Shown here: one piece after another, positions 33,416-44,961 of the stretch
Layout: every line of letters begins with the position of its first letter
How positions within the stretch are numbered: position 1 is the stretch's first letter
Origin: Cryobacterium sp. PAMC25264
GTDB lineage: Bacteria; Actinomycetota; Actinomycetes; Actinomycetales; Microbacteriaceae
Assembly: GCF_019443325.1 (NCBI RefSeq)
Contig: NZ_CP080383.1
Span: 372,001-436,000, forward strand
Direction: 5' to 3'
DNA: 64,000 nt
The notes under the pieces: generated by a model
Told to the model about the DNA's origin: nothing
Seen by the model: only the letters and a program-made list of their open reading frames with translations
The model's database searches: none
Made by a program: the position numbers and the translations under genes

Positions 33416-34749
33416 TCGAATACCGCAATCTGCGAGTCGCCCTGCTCGGAGGTGGATCCGTCGGCGCCCAGGTGGCCCGGCTGCTGCTCGAGCACAGCGA
33501 CGAGCTCGCCAACCGGGTGGGCGCGGGCCTCGAGCTCGTCGGCATCCTGGTGCGCGACCTCGACGCCCCGCGGTCGGCCGACCTGCCCCGGGAACTGTTC
33601 ACCACCGACGCCGACTCGCTGATCCTCGGAGCCGACATCGTGATCGAGCTGATGGGCGGCATCGAGCCGGCCCGCAGCTACATCCTCACGGCCATCAACT
33701 CCGGCGCCGACGTCGTCACCGCCAACAAGGCCCTGCTGGCCGAACACGGCGCCGAACTCTTCGAAGCCGCCGACCAGGTGGGCGCCCAACTCAACTACGA
33801 GGCCGCCGTCGCCGGTGCGATCCCCATCGTGCGGCCCTTGCGCGACAGCCTCGCGGGCGACACGGTCAACCGCATCCTCGGCATCGTCAACGGCACCACC
33901 AACTTCATCCTCGACCGGATGCACGTGGCCGGAGACACCCTCGAAGAGGCCCTCGCCACCGCCACGGAGCTCGGCTACGCCGAAGCCGACCCCACCGCAG
34001 ACATCGGCGGGTACGACGCCGCACAGAAGGCCGCGCTGCTGGCCAGCCTCGCGTTCCACACCAACGTGCCGCTGGAGAAGGTCTACCGCGAGGGCATCAC
34101 GGGAGTCACCCCGCAGCAGATCGAATCGGCCACCAAGGCCGGCTACGTGGTCAAGCTGCTCGCCATCTGCGAACGCCTGATCGACCCGGAGACCGGCGAA
34201 GAGGGCGTCTCCGCCCGCGTCTACCCGGCCATGGTGCACCACAGCCACCCGCTCGCTTCCGTGCACGGCGCCAACAACGCCGTCTTCGTCGAGGCCGAGG
34301 CCGCCGGCCCGCTGATGTTCTACGGCGCCGGCGCCGGGGGGGTGCAGACCGCATCCGCCGTGCTCGGCGACCTCGTTTCGGTAGCCCGCCGCCACGTCGT
34401 GGGCGGCCCGGGATTCGCCGCCTCCAACCACGCGGACCTGCCGGTGCTCGACATCGGCAAGGTCACCACCCGATACGCGGTCACCCTCGAGGTCACCGAC
34501 GAACCCGGTGTGCTCGCCACGATCGCCGGCGTGTTCAGCAAAAACGAGGTTTCGCTGGCGCTTGTCGAACAGTCGATGACGCCCGCAGAGCCCGTCAGCG
34601 GCAGTCACGCCGCCGTGTCGGGCACAGCTACCCTAGTCATTGGAACGCACGAGGCCACGGAGGCTGCGCTTGCCGCGACCGTGATCGACCTTGCCGCCAA
34701 CAGTGTCGTCACCAATGTCGCATCCGTATTAAGAGTTGAAGGAGTCTGA
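33412..34749 (+). CDS. hom: Homoserine dehydrogenase
   Basis: 445 residues. It reduces aspartate semialdehyde to homoserine for threonine, methionine and isoleucine synthesis. The NAD(P) Rossmann motif is LLGGGSVGAQVARLLLEHS; ADIVIELMGGIEPA and VTANKALLAEHG are dehydrogenase signatures; NYEAAVAGAIPIVRPLRDSL and ILGIVNGTTNFIL mark the substrate domain. A C-terminal ACT domain (VTLEVTDEPGVLATIAGVFS) suggests feedback control by threonine. Start ATG overlaps the lysA stop, and its stop overlaps the thrC start (TGATG), so translation through the cluster is coupled. Confidence 0.97.
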   Translation: MIEYRNLRVALLGGGSVGAQVARLLLEHSDELANRVGAGLELVGILVRDLDAPRSADLPRELFTTDADSLILGADIVIELMGGIEPARSYILTAINSGADVVTANKALLAEHGAELFEAADQVGAQLNYEAAVAGAIPIVRPLRDSLAGDTVNRILGIVNGTTNFILDRMHVAGDTLEEALATATELGYAEADPTADIGGYDAAQKAALLASLAFHTNVPLEKVYREGITGVTPQQIESATKAGYVVKLLAICERLIDPETGEEGVSARVYPAMVHHSHPLASVHGANNAVFVEAEAAGPLMFYGAGAGGVQTASAVLGDLVSVARRHVVGGPGFAASNHADLPVLDIGKVTTRYAVTLEVTDEPGVLATIAGVFSKNEVSLALVEQSMTPAEPVSGSHAAVSGTATLVIGTHEATEAALAATVIDLAANSVVTNVASVLRVEGV

Positions 34750-35870
34750 TGTCCAGCGAACGAGAGACCGGTCAGCACCAGATGGTGAAAACCCAGTCCC
34801 GTCAGTGGCGGGGTGTGCTGCGCGAGTACGCCGACCGGCTGAACATCAGTGACGCCACCCCCATCGTCACGCTCGGTGAGGGCGGCACTCCGCTGATCCC
34901 CGCCGCCGCGCTCTCTGCGCGCACCGGCGCCAAGGTGTGGGTGAAGTACGAGGGGATGAACCCCACCGGGTCATTCAAGGACCGCGGCATGACCATGGCC
35001 ATGTCCAAGGCCGTTGAAGACGGCGCCAAGGCCGTCATCTGCGCCTCGACCGGCAACACCTCGGCCTCCGCCGCGGCGTACGCCACCCACGCGGGCATCA
35101 AGGCCGTCGTGCTGGTGCCGGAGGGCAAGATCGCCATGGGCAAGCTCAGCCAGGCCATCGCGCACAACGCCCAGCTGCTGCAGGTGCAGGGCAACTTCGA
35201 CGACTGCCTCGACATTGCCCGCGACCTGGCCAAGAACTACCCGGTTCACTTGGTCAACTCGGTCAACCCCGACCGTATCGAGGGCCAGAAGACCGCGGCC
35301 TTCGAGGTCGTCGAGGTGCTCGAAGACGCCCCCGACATCCACATCGTGCCGGTCGGCAACGCGGGTAACTACACCGCCTACTTCCGCGGCTACAGCGAAG
35401 AACTCGCTCGCGGCGCCACCACCAAACTGCCCCGGATGTTCGGGTTCCAGGCCGCAGGCAGCGCCCCGATCGTGCTCGGTCACCGCGTTGAGCACCCCGA
35501 GACCATCGCCAGCGCCATCCGCATCGGTAACCCGGCCTCGTGGGACCTTGCCCTGAACGCCCGCGAGGTGAGTGACGGCTACTTCGGCGCCATCAGCGAC
35601 GAGAAGATCCTCGAGGCCTATCGCATCCTCTCCGCCGAGGTGGGCATCTTCGTCGAGCCGGCCTCCGCGATCAGCGTCGCGGGACTCCTCGAACGAGCCG
35701 ACGCCGGCCAGATCCCGGCCGGCTCCACCGTGGTGCTCACCGTCACCGGCCACGGCCTGAAGGACCCGCAGTGGGCACTTCGCACGGCCGACGGCAGCGA
35801 TGTGAAGCCCACGATCGTGCCCGTCGACACCGCCGCGATCGCCGAACTCCTGGGCCTGGGCCAGAAATGA
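34749..35870 (+). CDS. thrC: Threonine synthase
   Basis: 373 residues. This PLP fold-type II enzyme converts O-phosphohomoserine to threonine. The PLP Lys is in NPTGSFKDRGMTMAMSKAVE; CASTGNTSASAAAYA binds the phosphate, and VPVGNAGNYTAYFRGYSE is the glycine-rich cofactor loop. Length and motifs match the short actinobacterial type. It lies between hom and thrB with overlaps on both sides (1 bp and 4 bp). Confidence 0.97.
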   Translation: MSSERETGQHQMVKTQSRQWRGVLREYADRLNISDATPIVTLGEGGTPLIPAAALSARTGAKVWVKYEGMNPTGSFKDRGMTMAMSKAVEDGAKAVICASTGNTSASAAAYATHAGIKAVVLVPEGKIAMGKLSQAIAHNAQLLQVQGNFDDCLDIARDLAKNYPVHLVNSVNPDRIEGQKTAAFEVVEVLEDAPDIHIVPVGNAGNYTAYFRGYSEELARGATTKLPRMFGFQAAGSAPIVLGHRVEHPETIASAIRIGNPASWDLALNAREVSDGYFGAISDEKILEAYRILSAEVGIFVEPASAISVAGLLERADAGQIPAGSTVVLTVTGHGLKDPQWALRTADGSDVKPTIVPVDTAAIAELLGLGQK

Positions 35871-36820
35871 CCACCGCGCTCCCCGTAGCGGGACGCAACG
35901 CGCTGGCCGGCCGTTCGGTCGTCGTCAAGGTTCCGGCCACCACCGCGAACCTCGGCCCGGGGTTCGACACTCTGGGGCTGGCCCTCGCCCACTACGACCA
36001 CCTGCAGGTGGAAGTGCTGGACGAGCCCGGCGTCTTCGTCGAGGTGCACGGCATCGGCGCGGGCGAGGTGCCCACCGACGAGAACAACCTCGTGGTGCGT
36101 GCCATCGCGCACACCTTCGCCGCCTACGATATTCCGCTGCCGGGACTCAAGCTCATCGCCGAGAACGTGATTCCGCACGGCCGCGGCATGGGGTCATCCG
36201 GTGCCGCGATCGTCTCGGGCATCATGGCCGCTAAGGGCCTGCTCGAGGGGATCGTCGACATCGACTCCGATGCGCTGCTCGTGCTGGCCACCGAGATGGA
36301 GGGGCACCCCGATAACGTGGCGCCCGCACTGTTCGGTGGACTCACCATCGCCTGGATGACCCCGGAGGGCCCGAAGCACAAGAAGCTCATGGTGCACCGC
36401 GGCGTCTCCCCGCTGGTCTTCGTGCCCGTGCACGCCATGTCCACGGCGCTGGCCCGCAGCCTGCAACCCGAGTCGGTACCGCACGAAGACGCCGTCTTCA
36501 ACCTGTCCCGCTCCGCCCTGCTGATCGCGGCTCTCATCCAGAGCCCCGAGCTGTTGCTTGCGGCCACCGAGGACAAGCTGCACCAGAGCTACCGTGCCGC
36601 CGCAATGCCCGAGACCAACCGGCTGATCACGCTGCTGAGGGAGCACGGCTTCGCCGCCGTGGTGTCGGGCGCCGGTCCGTCGATCCTGGTGCTGGCCAGC
36701 GACCCCGGCCAGCGTCTGGTGGCCGCGGAGCTCGTGGCCGAGAAGAGCGAGACGCCGTGGCAGACGCTCATGCTGGCCGTCGATTTCAAGGGTGCAACGG
36801 TCGTCCGCACCGACGTCTGA
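35867..36820 (+). CDS. thrB: Homoserine kinase
   Basis: 317 residues, a GHMP-family kinase that phosphorylates homoserine for ThrC. It shows VKVPATTANLGPGFDTLGLA, the ATP loop IPHGRGMGSSGAAIVSGIMA and the C-terminal AAVVSGAGPSILVLA. ATG 35867 overlaps the thrC stop; an in-frame upstream start at 35771 lies wholly within thrC and is rejected. It is the last gene of the lysA-hom-thrC-thrB run and is followed 13 bp later by a strong terminator. Confidence 0.97.
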   Translation: MTTALPVAGRNALAGRSVVVKVPATTANLGPGFDTLGLALAHYDHLQVEVLDEPGVFVEVHGIGAGEVPTDENNLVVRAIAHTFAAYDIPLPGLKLIAENVIPHGRGMGSSGAAIVSGIMAAKGLLEGIVDIDSDALLVLATEMEGHPDNVAPALFGGLTIAWMTPEGPKHKKLMVHRGVSPLVFVPVHAMSTALARSLQPESVPHEDAVFNLSRSALLIAALIQSPELLLAATEDKLHQSYRAAAMPETNRLITLLREHGFAAVVSGAGPSILVLASDPGQRLVAAELVAEKSETPWQTLMLAVDFKGATVVRTDV

Positions 36821-36833
36821 CCCTGCCCGAGTA

Positions 36834-36867
36834 AAGAGCCCCTTCCCGTCGCCGGGACGGGGCTCTT
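36834..36867 (+). terminator. Intrinsic terminator after thrB
   Basis: AAGAGCCCC (36834-36842) pairs exactly with GGGGCTCTT (36859-36867). An inner hairpin (CCCGTC-GCCGGGAC region) fills the loop, and the tail CTCATGTTT is moderately U-rich. It separates the threonine operon from rho. Confidence 0.85.
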
Positions 36868-37122
36868 CTCATGTTTCGGTGCGGTGCTCCGCCGAACCGG
36901 GCGTCCGAACCTGCTAGAGTGGTTGCGCACCCGATAGAAACCGCCTCCGCGGATCTGTTCTCTGGTGTATTCCCTGTAACTCACTGCTATTGCGTATTTG
37001 TGCGTGGCTGTGTGTGTTCACTCCAATCCGCCACTGCGTGGGACTGGATCACCCGCAGCCCACCTGCGCTGCAACATCTTCTCTGGCCGGCCAAGAGGCG
37101 CCAGGGGAAAGGACAATACTTC
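36868..37122 (+). promoter_or_regulatory. rho promoter and 5' leader
   Basis: No gene is supported in these 255 bp before the rho start. TGCTAGAGT near 36911 resembles an actinobacterial -10 box, which would give an mRNA leader of about 200 nt. The leader contains a C/U-rich, G-poor stretch (36966-37030 region) and ends with GGGGAAAGGA, a good ribosome-binding site 10 bp before GTG 37123. Long leaders on rho genes often mediate Rho autoregulation; that is an inference here. Confidence 0.4.
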
Positions 37123-39749
<2,627 letters not shown>

Positions 39750-39750
<1 letters not shown>

Positions 39751-40829
39751 TGTTCGAGTCTGTCCTGACTCTGCAGGCTGAGCACGACGAGCTGCAGTCC
39801 CAGTTGGCGGACCCGGAGTTGCACGCGAACCCCGCCCGTTCCAAGAAGGTCAACCGTCGTTACGCCGAGCTCAGCCGCATCATCGCCGCGTGGAACGAGT
39901 GGAAAGAGATTGGCGACAATCTCGAAGCCGCTCGTGAACTCGCTGACGAGGATGAGTCCTTCGCCGACGAGATCCCCGGGCTCGTGGACCAGCTGGAGGA
40001 CGCAGCCGAAAAGCTGCGCCGCCTGCTGATCCCGCGTGACCCGCTGGATGCCCGCGACGTGATCATGGAGATCAAGATGGGGGAGGGCGGTGCGGAGTCC
40101 GCTCTGTTCGCCGCCGACCTCCTGCGCATGTACCTGCACTATGCGGAGTCCAAGCGCTGGAAGACCGAGATCATCGAGCAGACCACAAGCGACCTCGGCG
40201 GCATCAAGGACATCCAGTTGGCCATCAAGGGCAACTCGGCCGACCCCGCAGAGGGCGTCTGGGCGCACCTCAAGTACGAGGGTGGTGTGCACCGCGTTCA
40301 GCGGGTGCCGGCCACCGAGTCGCAGGGACGCATCCACACCTCGGCGGCGGGCGTTCTCGTCTTCCCCGAAGTCGATGAACCCGAAGAGGTCGAGCTGCAC
40401 CCCAACGACCTCAAGATCGACGTCTACCGCTCCAGTGGCCCCGGCGGCCAGTCGGTCAACACCACCGACTCCGCCGTGCGCATCACCCACCTTCCCACCG
40501 GCATCGTGGTGGCGATGCAGAACGAGAAGAGCCAGCTGCAGAACAAGGAAGCGGGTATGCGGGTGCTCCGCGCCCGCGTCCTCGCCCGGCAGCAGGAAGA
40601 GATCGACGAGGCCGCCTCCCTGGTGCGCAAGGGCCAGATCCGCACCATGGACCGGTCAGAGCGCATCCGCACGTACAACTTCCCGGAGAACCGGATCGCG
40701 GACCACCGCACCGGCTACAAGGCGTACAACTTGGACACCGTGATGAACGGTGCCCTGGATGCTGTCATCGACTCGTGCATCACCGCCGACGAGGCCACCC
40801 GCCTCGCCGAGATCGGCGACCACGACTAG
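39750..40829 (+). CDS. prfA: Peptide chain release factor 1
   Basis: 359 residues. RF1 recognises UAA and UAG stop codons. The N-terminal helical domain is followed by the codon-recognition region with the PxT-equivalent ([16 protein letters not shown]), and the catalytic GGQ at residues 232-234 ([20 protein letters not shown]). Length is standard. The start overlaps the rho stop by one base. The usual partner prmC, which methylates the GGQ glutamine, is 4.1 kb downstream, separated by an insertion. No rpmE gene for ribosomal protein L31 is present between rho and prfA. Confidence 0.97.
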
Positions 40830-40841
40830 CTCCTGGTTCTG

Positions 40842-40874
40842 AAAGGGCGTCCCGGCTTCGGCCGGGGCGCCTTT
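40842..40874 (+). terminator. Intrinsic terminator after prfA
   Basis: AAAGGGCGTCCCGGC and GCCGGGGCGCCTTT pair around a TTCG tetraloop, followed by TCCC after a run of Ts (CCTTTTCCC). A classic strong hairpin 13 bp after the stop. Confidence 0.85.
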
Positions 40875-40888
40875 TCCCATTCCGCGGG

Positions 40889-40950
40889 GTCTCGACAGGC
40901 TCGACCGGCGTGTGGTGCGGCTCCGGGGCCGACTCGCGACCGGCGAGGGG
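40889..40950. repeat. TCGACAGGCTC-type intergenic repeat
   Basis: GGTCTCGACAGGCTCGACCG begins at 40889, and GACCGGCGAGG closes the segment near 40939-40949. It shares TCGACAGGCTC and CTCGACCGGCG with the element in the lysA 3' end (33311-33385). It lies between the prfA terminator and a GNAT gene. Confidence 0.55.
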
Positions 40951-40975
40951 TGGTGGCCCAACTAGGATTCTGGAT

Positions 40976-41458
40976 ATGCCCGGGCTCACCTTTGTCATCA
41001 CCGCCCCGGGCTCGCCCGCTGCCGCCGCCCTGCTGCGGGAGTACTACGACGACATCGTCGGCCGATACTGGGGCCGGGCCGCACTGCCCGCCGAGGTCGA
41101 CTCCGCGATGGCGGACGAGCCGAGCGACGACCTGCAGGGCGACAGCGGCGTGCTCGTGGTCGGGATTCTGGACGGCGAACCCGTGGCCTGCGGCGGGGTG
41201 CGTTTCGTCGGTGGAGGCGTCGGTGAGCTGACCCGCGTCTACGTGGCGGCTGCTGCCCGGGGGACCGGCGCCGGCTCCGGGCTGCTCGCCCACCTCGACG
41301 GCCTCGCCGTGGCGGCCGGGCTCAGCACGCTCCGGCTGACGGTGCGCAGTGATCTCATCGAGGCCCGCCGCCTCTATGCCCGATCCGGCTTCGCCGAGGT
41401 CGACCCGTTCAACACCGAACCCTATGCCGAGCACTGGCTCGCGAAGGAGCTGCACTAA
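40976..41458 (+). CDS. GNAT-family N-acetyltransferase
   Basis: 160 residues from ATG 40976, which gives the typical GNAT length. The acetyl-CoA-binding segment reads VYVAAAARGTGAGSGLLAHL (the R-x-x-G-x-G/A pattern), followed by LRLTVRSDLIEARRLYARSG, the conserved helix and YxxxGF-like end (SGFAEVDPFN). Acceptor unknown. It lies after the prfA terminator, opening the inserted block between prfA and prmC. A frameshifted LysE-type gene starts on the last bases of its stop codon. Confidence 0.88.
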   Translation: MPGLTFVITAPGSPAAAALLREYYDDIVGRYWGRAALPAEVDSAMADEPSDDLQGDSGVLVVGILDGEPVACGGVRFVGGGVGELTRVYVAAAARGTGAGSGLLAHLDGLAVAAGLSTLRLTVRSDLIEARRLYARSGFAEVDPFNTEPYAEHWLAKELH

Positions 41459-42099
41459 ATGGTCACGTTACCCGCCGTCCTCGGCATGGCCCTCGTGGCC
41501 CTCGGTATGGTCCTCACCCCGGGCCCAACATGATCTACCTGGTCTCCCGGAGCATCGGGCAGGGCTGGCGCGCGGGAATGGTCTCGCTGGGCGGCACCCT
41601 GGTCGGATTCCTCGTCTATATGACCATGGCCAACGTGGGCCTCGCCGCGGTGTTCCTGCTGGTGCCGTGGCTCTACACGGCGGTCAAGATCGCCGGTGCG
41701 GCGTACCTGCTCTACCTGGCCTGGAAGACCCTCAAGCCCGGCGGGCTGTCGCTGTTTGAAGCCAGGAGCCTGCCGGCCGATTCCCGCTCGAAGCTGTTCC
41801 GGATGGGCCTGGTCACCAACCTGCTCAACCCCAAGGCGGCCATCATGTACCTGGCCCTGATCCCCCAGTTCGTGACGCCGTCCGCCGGAAACGTGATGCT
41901 GCAGGGCTTCATCCTCGGCGGGGTGCAGATCACCGTGAGCATGCTGGTGAACACCCTGATCGTGCTGGCTGCCGGTGCCATCGCGGTGTTCCTGCGCAGC
42001 CGGCCCACCTGGCTGGTCGTGCAGCGCTGGATCACCGGCACCCTGCTGGGCGCGGTGGGCGTCAAACTCGCGATCGACGCACCCGCCCCCGCGGCCTGA
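41459..42099 (+). pseudogene. LysE/RhtB-family exporter with frameshift near the start
   Basis: ATG 41459 opens MVTLPAVLGMALVALGMVLT followed by PGP, the canonical LysE/RhtB start. The frame then hits TGA. One base is missing in the C-run near 41520-41526 (GGGCCCAACATG); adding a C restores PGPNMIYLVSRSIGQGWRAG and the remaining 189 residues with five further helices (LVTNLLNPKAAIMYLALIPQ). A shorter protein from ATG 41530 would lack the first helix and probably not function. Such proteins export amino acids. A sequencing error is possible. Confidence 0.75.
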
Positions 42100-42102
42100 C
42101 CT

Positions 42103-43128
42103 TTACTTGACCAGGTCGGGGTGGTGGATCGCCGCGACGTCGGGGTGCGCGCGCAGGCGGCTCTTGAGCACGTTCTCGCCATAGGTGGTGAAGATCGGGT
42201 TCTCCGGGTCCACCGTGATGCCCGGGGCGTGCAGTTCCTCCGGCAGGGTGAGCACCGGGATGGTGGCGTCCAGCGCGGGGCTGTAGAAGAACGGGATCGA
42301 GATGCGGTCGGTGCCGATCAGCGGGGAGATCACCCGGTGCACGGTTGCCTTGAGGTAACCATCCGTGGCCACCTCGAGCAGCTCGCCGATGTTCACCACG
42401 AACGCGCCGTCGAGCGGGGGAGCGTCGATCCACTGGCCGTCCTTCTCCACCTGCAGGCCGCCCTTGCCGGGCTCCACGAAGAGCAGCGTGAGCACGCCGG
42501 AGTCCTTGTGCGCACCGACGCCCTGCTTGGGAGTCGGGTCGGACTTGCCGGGGTAGCGCACGATCTTGATCAGGGTCGAGGGCTTCTCGGCGAAGGCCGC
42601 GTCGAAGACATCCTGTGGGGCGCCGAGGGAGAGTGCCCACGCCTGCATCAGCCGGAGGGCGACGTCATTGAGCTCGTCGCGCCACTGGGTCATGACCTCT
42701 TCGAGGGCGGGCAGGTTCTCCGGCCACTGATTGGGCCCCTCGAGGCGCAGGTAGTCGGCGTCATCCGCCGTGAGGTCGAGCGCCGGGCGCTCCGCGCCGA
42801 TGTCGATCTGCTCGCGCCAGTCCACCTTGCCTTGGGTGAGCTCGCCGCCTACCCGGGTGTAGCCGCGGAAGTGCGGGCTCTTGAGGTTTTCGATGGCCAT
42901 CTTGTCGTCTTCGGGCAGGTTGAAGAACGCCCGCGAGGTGGTCATGACACGTTCGATCAGCTCGGCGGGGACGCCGTGGCCGGTGAGGTAGAAGAATCCG
43001 TACTCGTGGGTCACTTCGCGCAGCTCGGCACGGAACGCCGCGGCTTCCTCGGGGCCTGCGTCGAGCCTGGAGAGGTCCAGGATCGGCAGGGAGAGGGCGG
43101 CGGTGGGGGCGTCGGCTGAAGTTGTCAT
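42103..43128 (-). CDS. 2-oxoglutarate/Fe(II)-dependent oxygenase (isopenicillin N synthase-like)
   Basis: 341 residues from ATG 43128; a longer open frame reaches 43449 only by running through cysE. The N-terminal DIOX_N domain includes GFFYLTGHGVPAELIERVMT. The double-stranded beta-helix has the iron ligands His-x-Asp in VGAHKDSGVLTLLF and the distal His in ATVHRVISP, followed by RISIPFFYSP, which supplies the Arg-x-Ser for 2-oxoglutarate. Substrate unknown; relatives include flavonoid/gibberellin-type and IPNS-like enzymes, and in actinobacteria many are uncharacterised. It ends 4 bp from the convergent LysE-type gene. Confidence 0.88.
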   Translation of the reverse strand: MTTSADAPTAALSLPILDLSRLDAGPEEAAAFRAELREVTHEYGFFYLTGHGVPAELIERVMTTSRAFFNLPEDDKMAIENLKSPHFRGYTRVGGELTQGKVDWREQIDIGAERPALDLTADDADYLRLEGPNQWPENLPALEEVMTQWRDELNDVALRLMQAWALSLGAPQDVFDAAFAEKPSTLIKIVRYPGKSDPTPKQGVGAHKDSGVLTLLFVEPGKGGLQVEKDGQWIDAPPLDGAFVVNIGELLEVATDGYLKATVHRVISPLIGTDRISIPFFYSPALDATIPVLTLPEELHAPGITVDPENPIFTTYGENVLKSRLRAHPDVAAIHHPDLVK

Positions 43129-43255
43129 GACAACTATTCTGCCAACAACCGACACCAACGGGCCGGGTGTTACAGCGGATTGCCGGGCTCGAAGATCCTG
43201 CGCGCCAGCATCCGTTGAACGCCGCCGTATCGCAGAAAACGCGGACGAGGTGGGT

Positions 43256-43843
43256 TCAGGCGTCGGATTTGAGCAGGCAGCGCGCGGCCTTGATCTCCTC
43301 GGCCGTGCCCGGCTGCACGCGCGCGGGGATACCCAGCAGGATCGAACGCGCCGGCGCATCCTTGGTGACCACGGCGTTGGCCCCGACGGTGCACCATTCG
43401 CCCAGGGTGATGGGGCCGAGAATCTTGGCGCCGGCGCCCACGGTGACACCGTCGTGCAGCAGCGGATGGCGCCGGGCCCCGGCTACGACCCCGTGCCGGC
43501 TCTTCCCGCCCAGGGTGACCCCGTGGTAGAGCATCACGTCGTCACCGACCACGGCGGTCTCGCCGATCACCACGCCCATGCCGTGGTCGATGAACAGCCG
43601 ACGGCCGATGCTCGCACCGGGGTGGATCTCCACCCCGGTGAGGAAGCGGGCGAACTGCGAGAGCAGCCGGGCGGGCAGCCGGTAGCCGCCGAGCCATAGC
43701 CGGTGGGTGATCCGGTAGGCCCAGACGGCGTGCACGCCGCTGTAGCCCAGGACAACCTCGGCCTTACTGTGTGCGGCGGGGTCGTGCCGCTGTGCCATCG
43801 CAATGTCTTCGCGAACGCGGGCGAACACTCCCATGCCGGGCAC
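43256..43843 (-). CDS. cysE: Serine O-acetyltransferase
   Basis: 195 residues, the short actinobacterial/plant-type CysE. It acetylates serine for cysteine synthesis. The N-terminal helical region (VREDIAMAQRHDPAAHSKAE) is followed by a left-handed beta-helix of hexapeptide repeats: IHPGASIGRRLFIDHGMGVV, IGETAVVGDDVMLYHGVTLG and KILGPITLGEWCTVGANAVV, with catalytic His in DHGMG. It lies 32 bp downstream of cysK on the same strand, so the two enzymes of the pathway are made together. The C-terminal tail lacks the usual terminal Ile that inserts into CysK (it ends SDA), as far as can be seen. Confidence 0.95.
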   Translation of the reverse strand: MPGMGVFARVREDIAMAQRHDPAAHSKAEVVLGYSGVHAVWAYRITHRLWLGGYRLPARLLSQFARFLTGVEIHPGASIGRRLFIDHGMGVVIGETAVVGDDVMLYHGVTLGGKSRHGVVAGARRHPLLHDGVTVGAGAKILGPITLGEWCTVGANAVVTKDAPARSILLGIPARVQPGTAEEIKAARCLLKSDA

Positions 43844-43875
43844 CAGTCTTCTCGTCGGTCGAAGGGAACGGATGT

Positions 43876-44814
43876 CTAGTCGACCAGGTCTTCGTAAAGG
43901 ACAGTACTGATGTATCGTTCCCCGAATCCGGGGACGATGACGACGATGGTCTTGCCGGCGTTCTCGGGCAGCTTGGCCTGCTCGAGGGCGGCCCAGACGG
44001 CGGCGCCGCCGGAGATGCCGGCGAGGATGCCCTCCTGGGTGCCGAGGGCGCGCGCGGTGGCCACCGAGTCGGCGAGGGTCACATCGGTGACCTCGTCGTA
44101 CACGTGGGTGTCCAGCACGCTCGGCACGAAGTTGGCGCCGATGCCCTGGATCTTGTGCGGGCCGGGTGCGCCGCCGTTGAGGATGGGGGAGTCCTTGGGT
44201 TCGACGCCGATGACGCGCACCGAGGGCTTGCGCTCCTTGAGTAACTGGCCGGCTCCGGTGATAGTGCCGCCGGTTCCGATGCCGGCGACAAGCAGGTCGA
44301 CGGCTCCGTCGGTGTCGTCCCAGATCTCCACGCCCGTGGTGGCCTTGTGGATGGCCGGGTTGGCAGGGTTGTCGAACTGACGCGCCCAGATCGCACCGGG
44401 TGTCTCGGCCACGATCTCCTGGGCCTTCTCGACGGCGCCGCGCATGCCGGCGGCCCCCGGGGTGAGTACGAGTTCTGCGCCGTATGCGCGCAGCAGGATT
44501 TTGCGCTCCTTGCTCATGGTTTCCGGCATGGCCAGGATCACCTTGTAGCCGCGGGCCGCGCCCACGAGGGCCAGCGCGATGCCGGTGTTACCGCTGGTGC
44601 CCTCGACGATGGTTCCGCCGGGCAGGAGCTCTCCCGAGGCCTCTGCGGCGTCGACGATGGCGATGCCGATGCGGTCCTTGACGCTGCTGGACGGGTTGTA
44701 GAACTCGAGCTTGGCCAGCACCGTGGCGGTGGAGTCGCCGGTCAGCCGGTTGAGCTTGACCAGCGGGGTGCCGCCCACCGTCTTGGTGATGTCTGAGTAG
44801 ATCCGTGCGGACAT
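43876..44814 (-). CDS. cysK: Cysteine synthase A (O-acetylserine sulfhydrylase)
   Basis: 312 residues. This PLP fold-type II enzyme forms cysteine from O-acetylserine and sulfide. Start MSARIYSDITKTVGGTPLVK; PLP Lys in NPSSSVKDRIGIAIVD; substrate loop VEGTSGNTGIALALVGAA; GIGTGGTITGAGQLLKERKP is the phosphate-binding loop. The cysK-cysE order forms a cysteine operon transcribed leftward from the 147-bp gap shared divergently with prmC. The module is inserted between prfA and prmC, whose neighbourhood is otherwise conserved. Confidence 0.96.
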   Translation of the reverse strand: MSARIYSDITKTVGGTPLVKLNRLTGDSTATVLAKLEFYNPSSSVKDRIGIAIVDAAEASGELLPGGTIVEGTSGNTGIALALVGAARGYKVILAMPETMSKERKILLRAYGAELVLTPGAAGMRGAVEKAQEIVAETPGAIWARQFDNPANPAIHKATTGVEIWDDTDGAVDLLVAGIGTGGTITGAGQLLKERKPSVRVIGVEPKDSPILNGGAPGPHKIQGIGANFVPSVLDTHVYDEVTDVTLADSVATARALGTQEGILAGISGGAAVWAALEQAKLPENAGKTIVVIVPGFGERYISTVLYEDLVD

Positions 44815-44961
44815 CGATAGACCTTTCCTGTGGGCTCACCTGGAGCCCGACTTGTACGGACGTGCCGCGGGGAGTTAGCGCCGCCACCGGGGAGTTCTGC
44901 AGCATCCCTCGTTCAGCCTAGAGCCCGACGATACCCACAGAGTTGCGTAAGATTCCACTTT

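Noticed and set aside
36871..37122. An upstream ATG extension of Rho
   Set aside because: The 84 extra residues are Cys/Pro-rich and unlike any Rho N-terminus. GTG 37123 has a good ribosome-binding site and begins the conserved domain.
42121..43119. A 332-residue forward frame antisense to the 2OG oxygenase
   Set aside because: It is the complement of a gene with intact catalytic motifs, and no independent evidence supports it.
43129..43255. A protein-like frame ending RIFEPGNPL between cysE and the oxygenase
   Set aside because: It is under 30 codons outside cysE and has no start of its own; chance is a sufficient explanation.
43129..43449. An N-terminal extension of the 2OG-Fe oxygenase by 107 residues
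   Set aside because: It overlaps cysE on the same strand in another frame and has no similarity to oxygenases. ATG 43128 gives the standard domain start.
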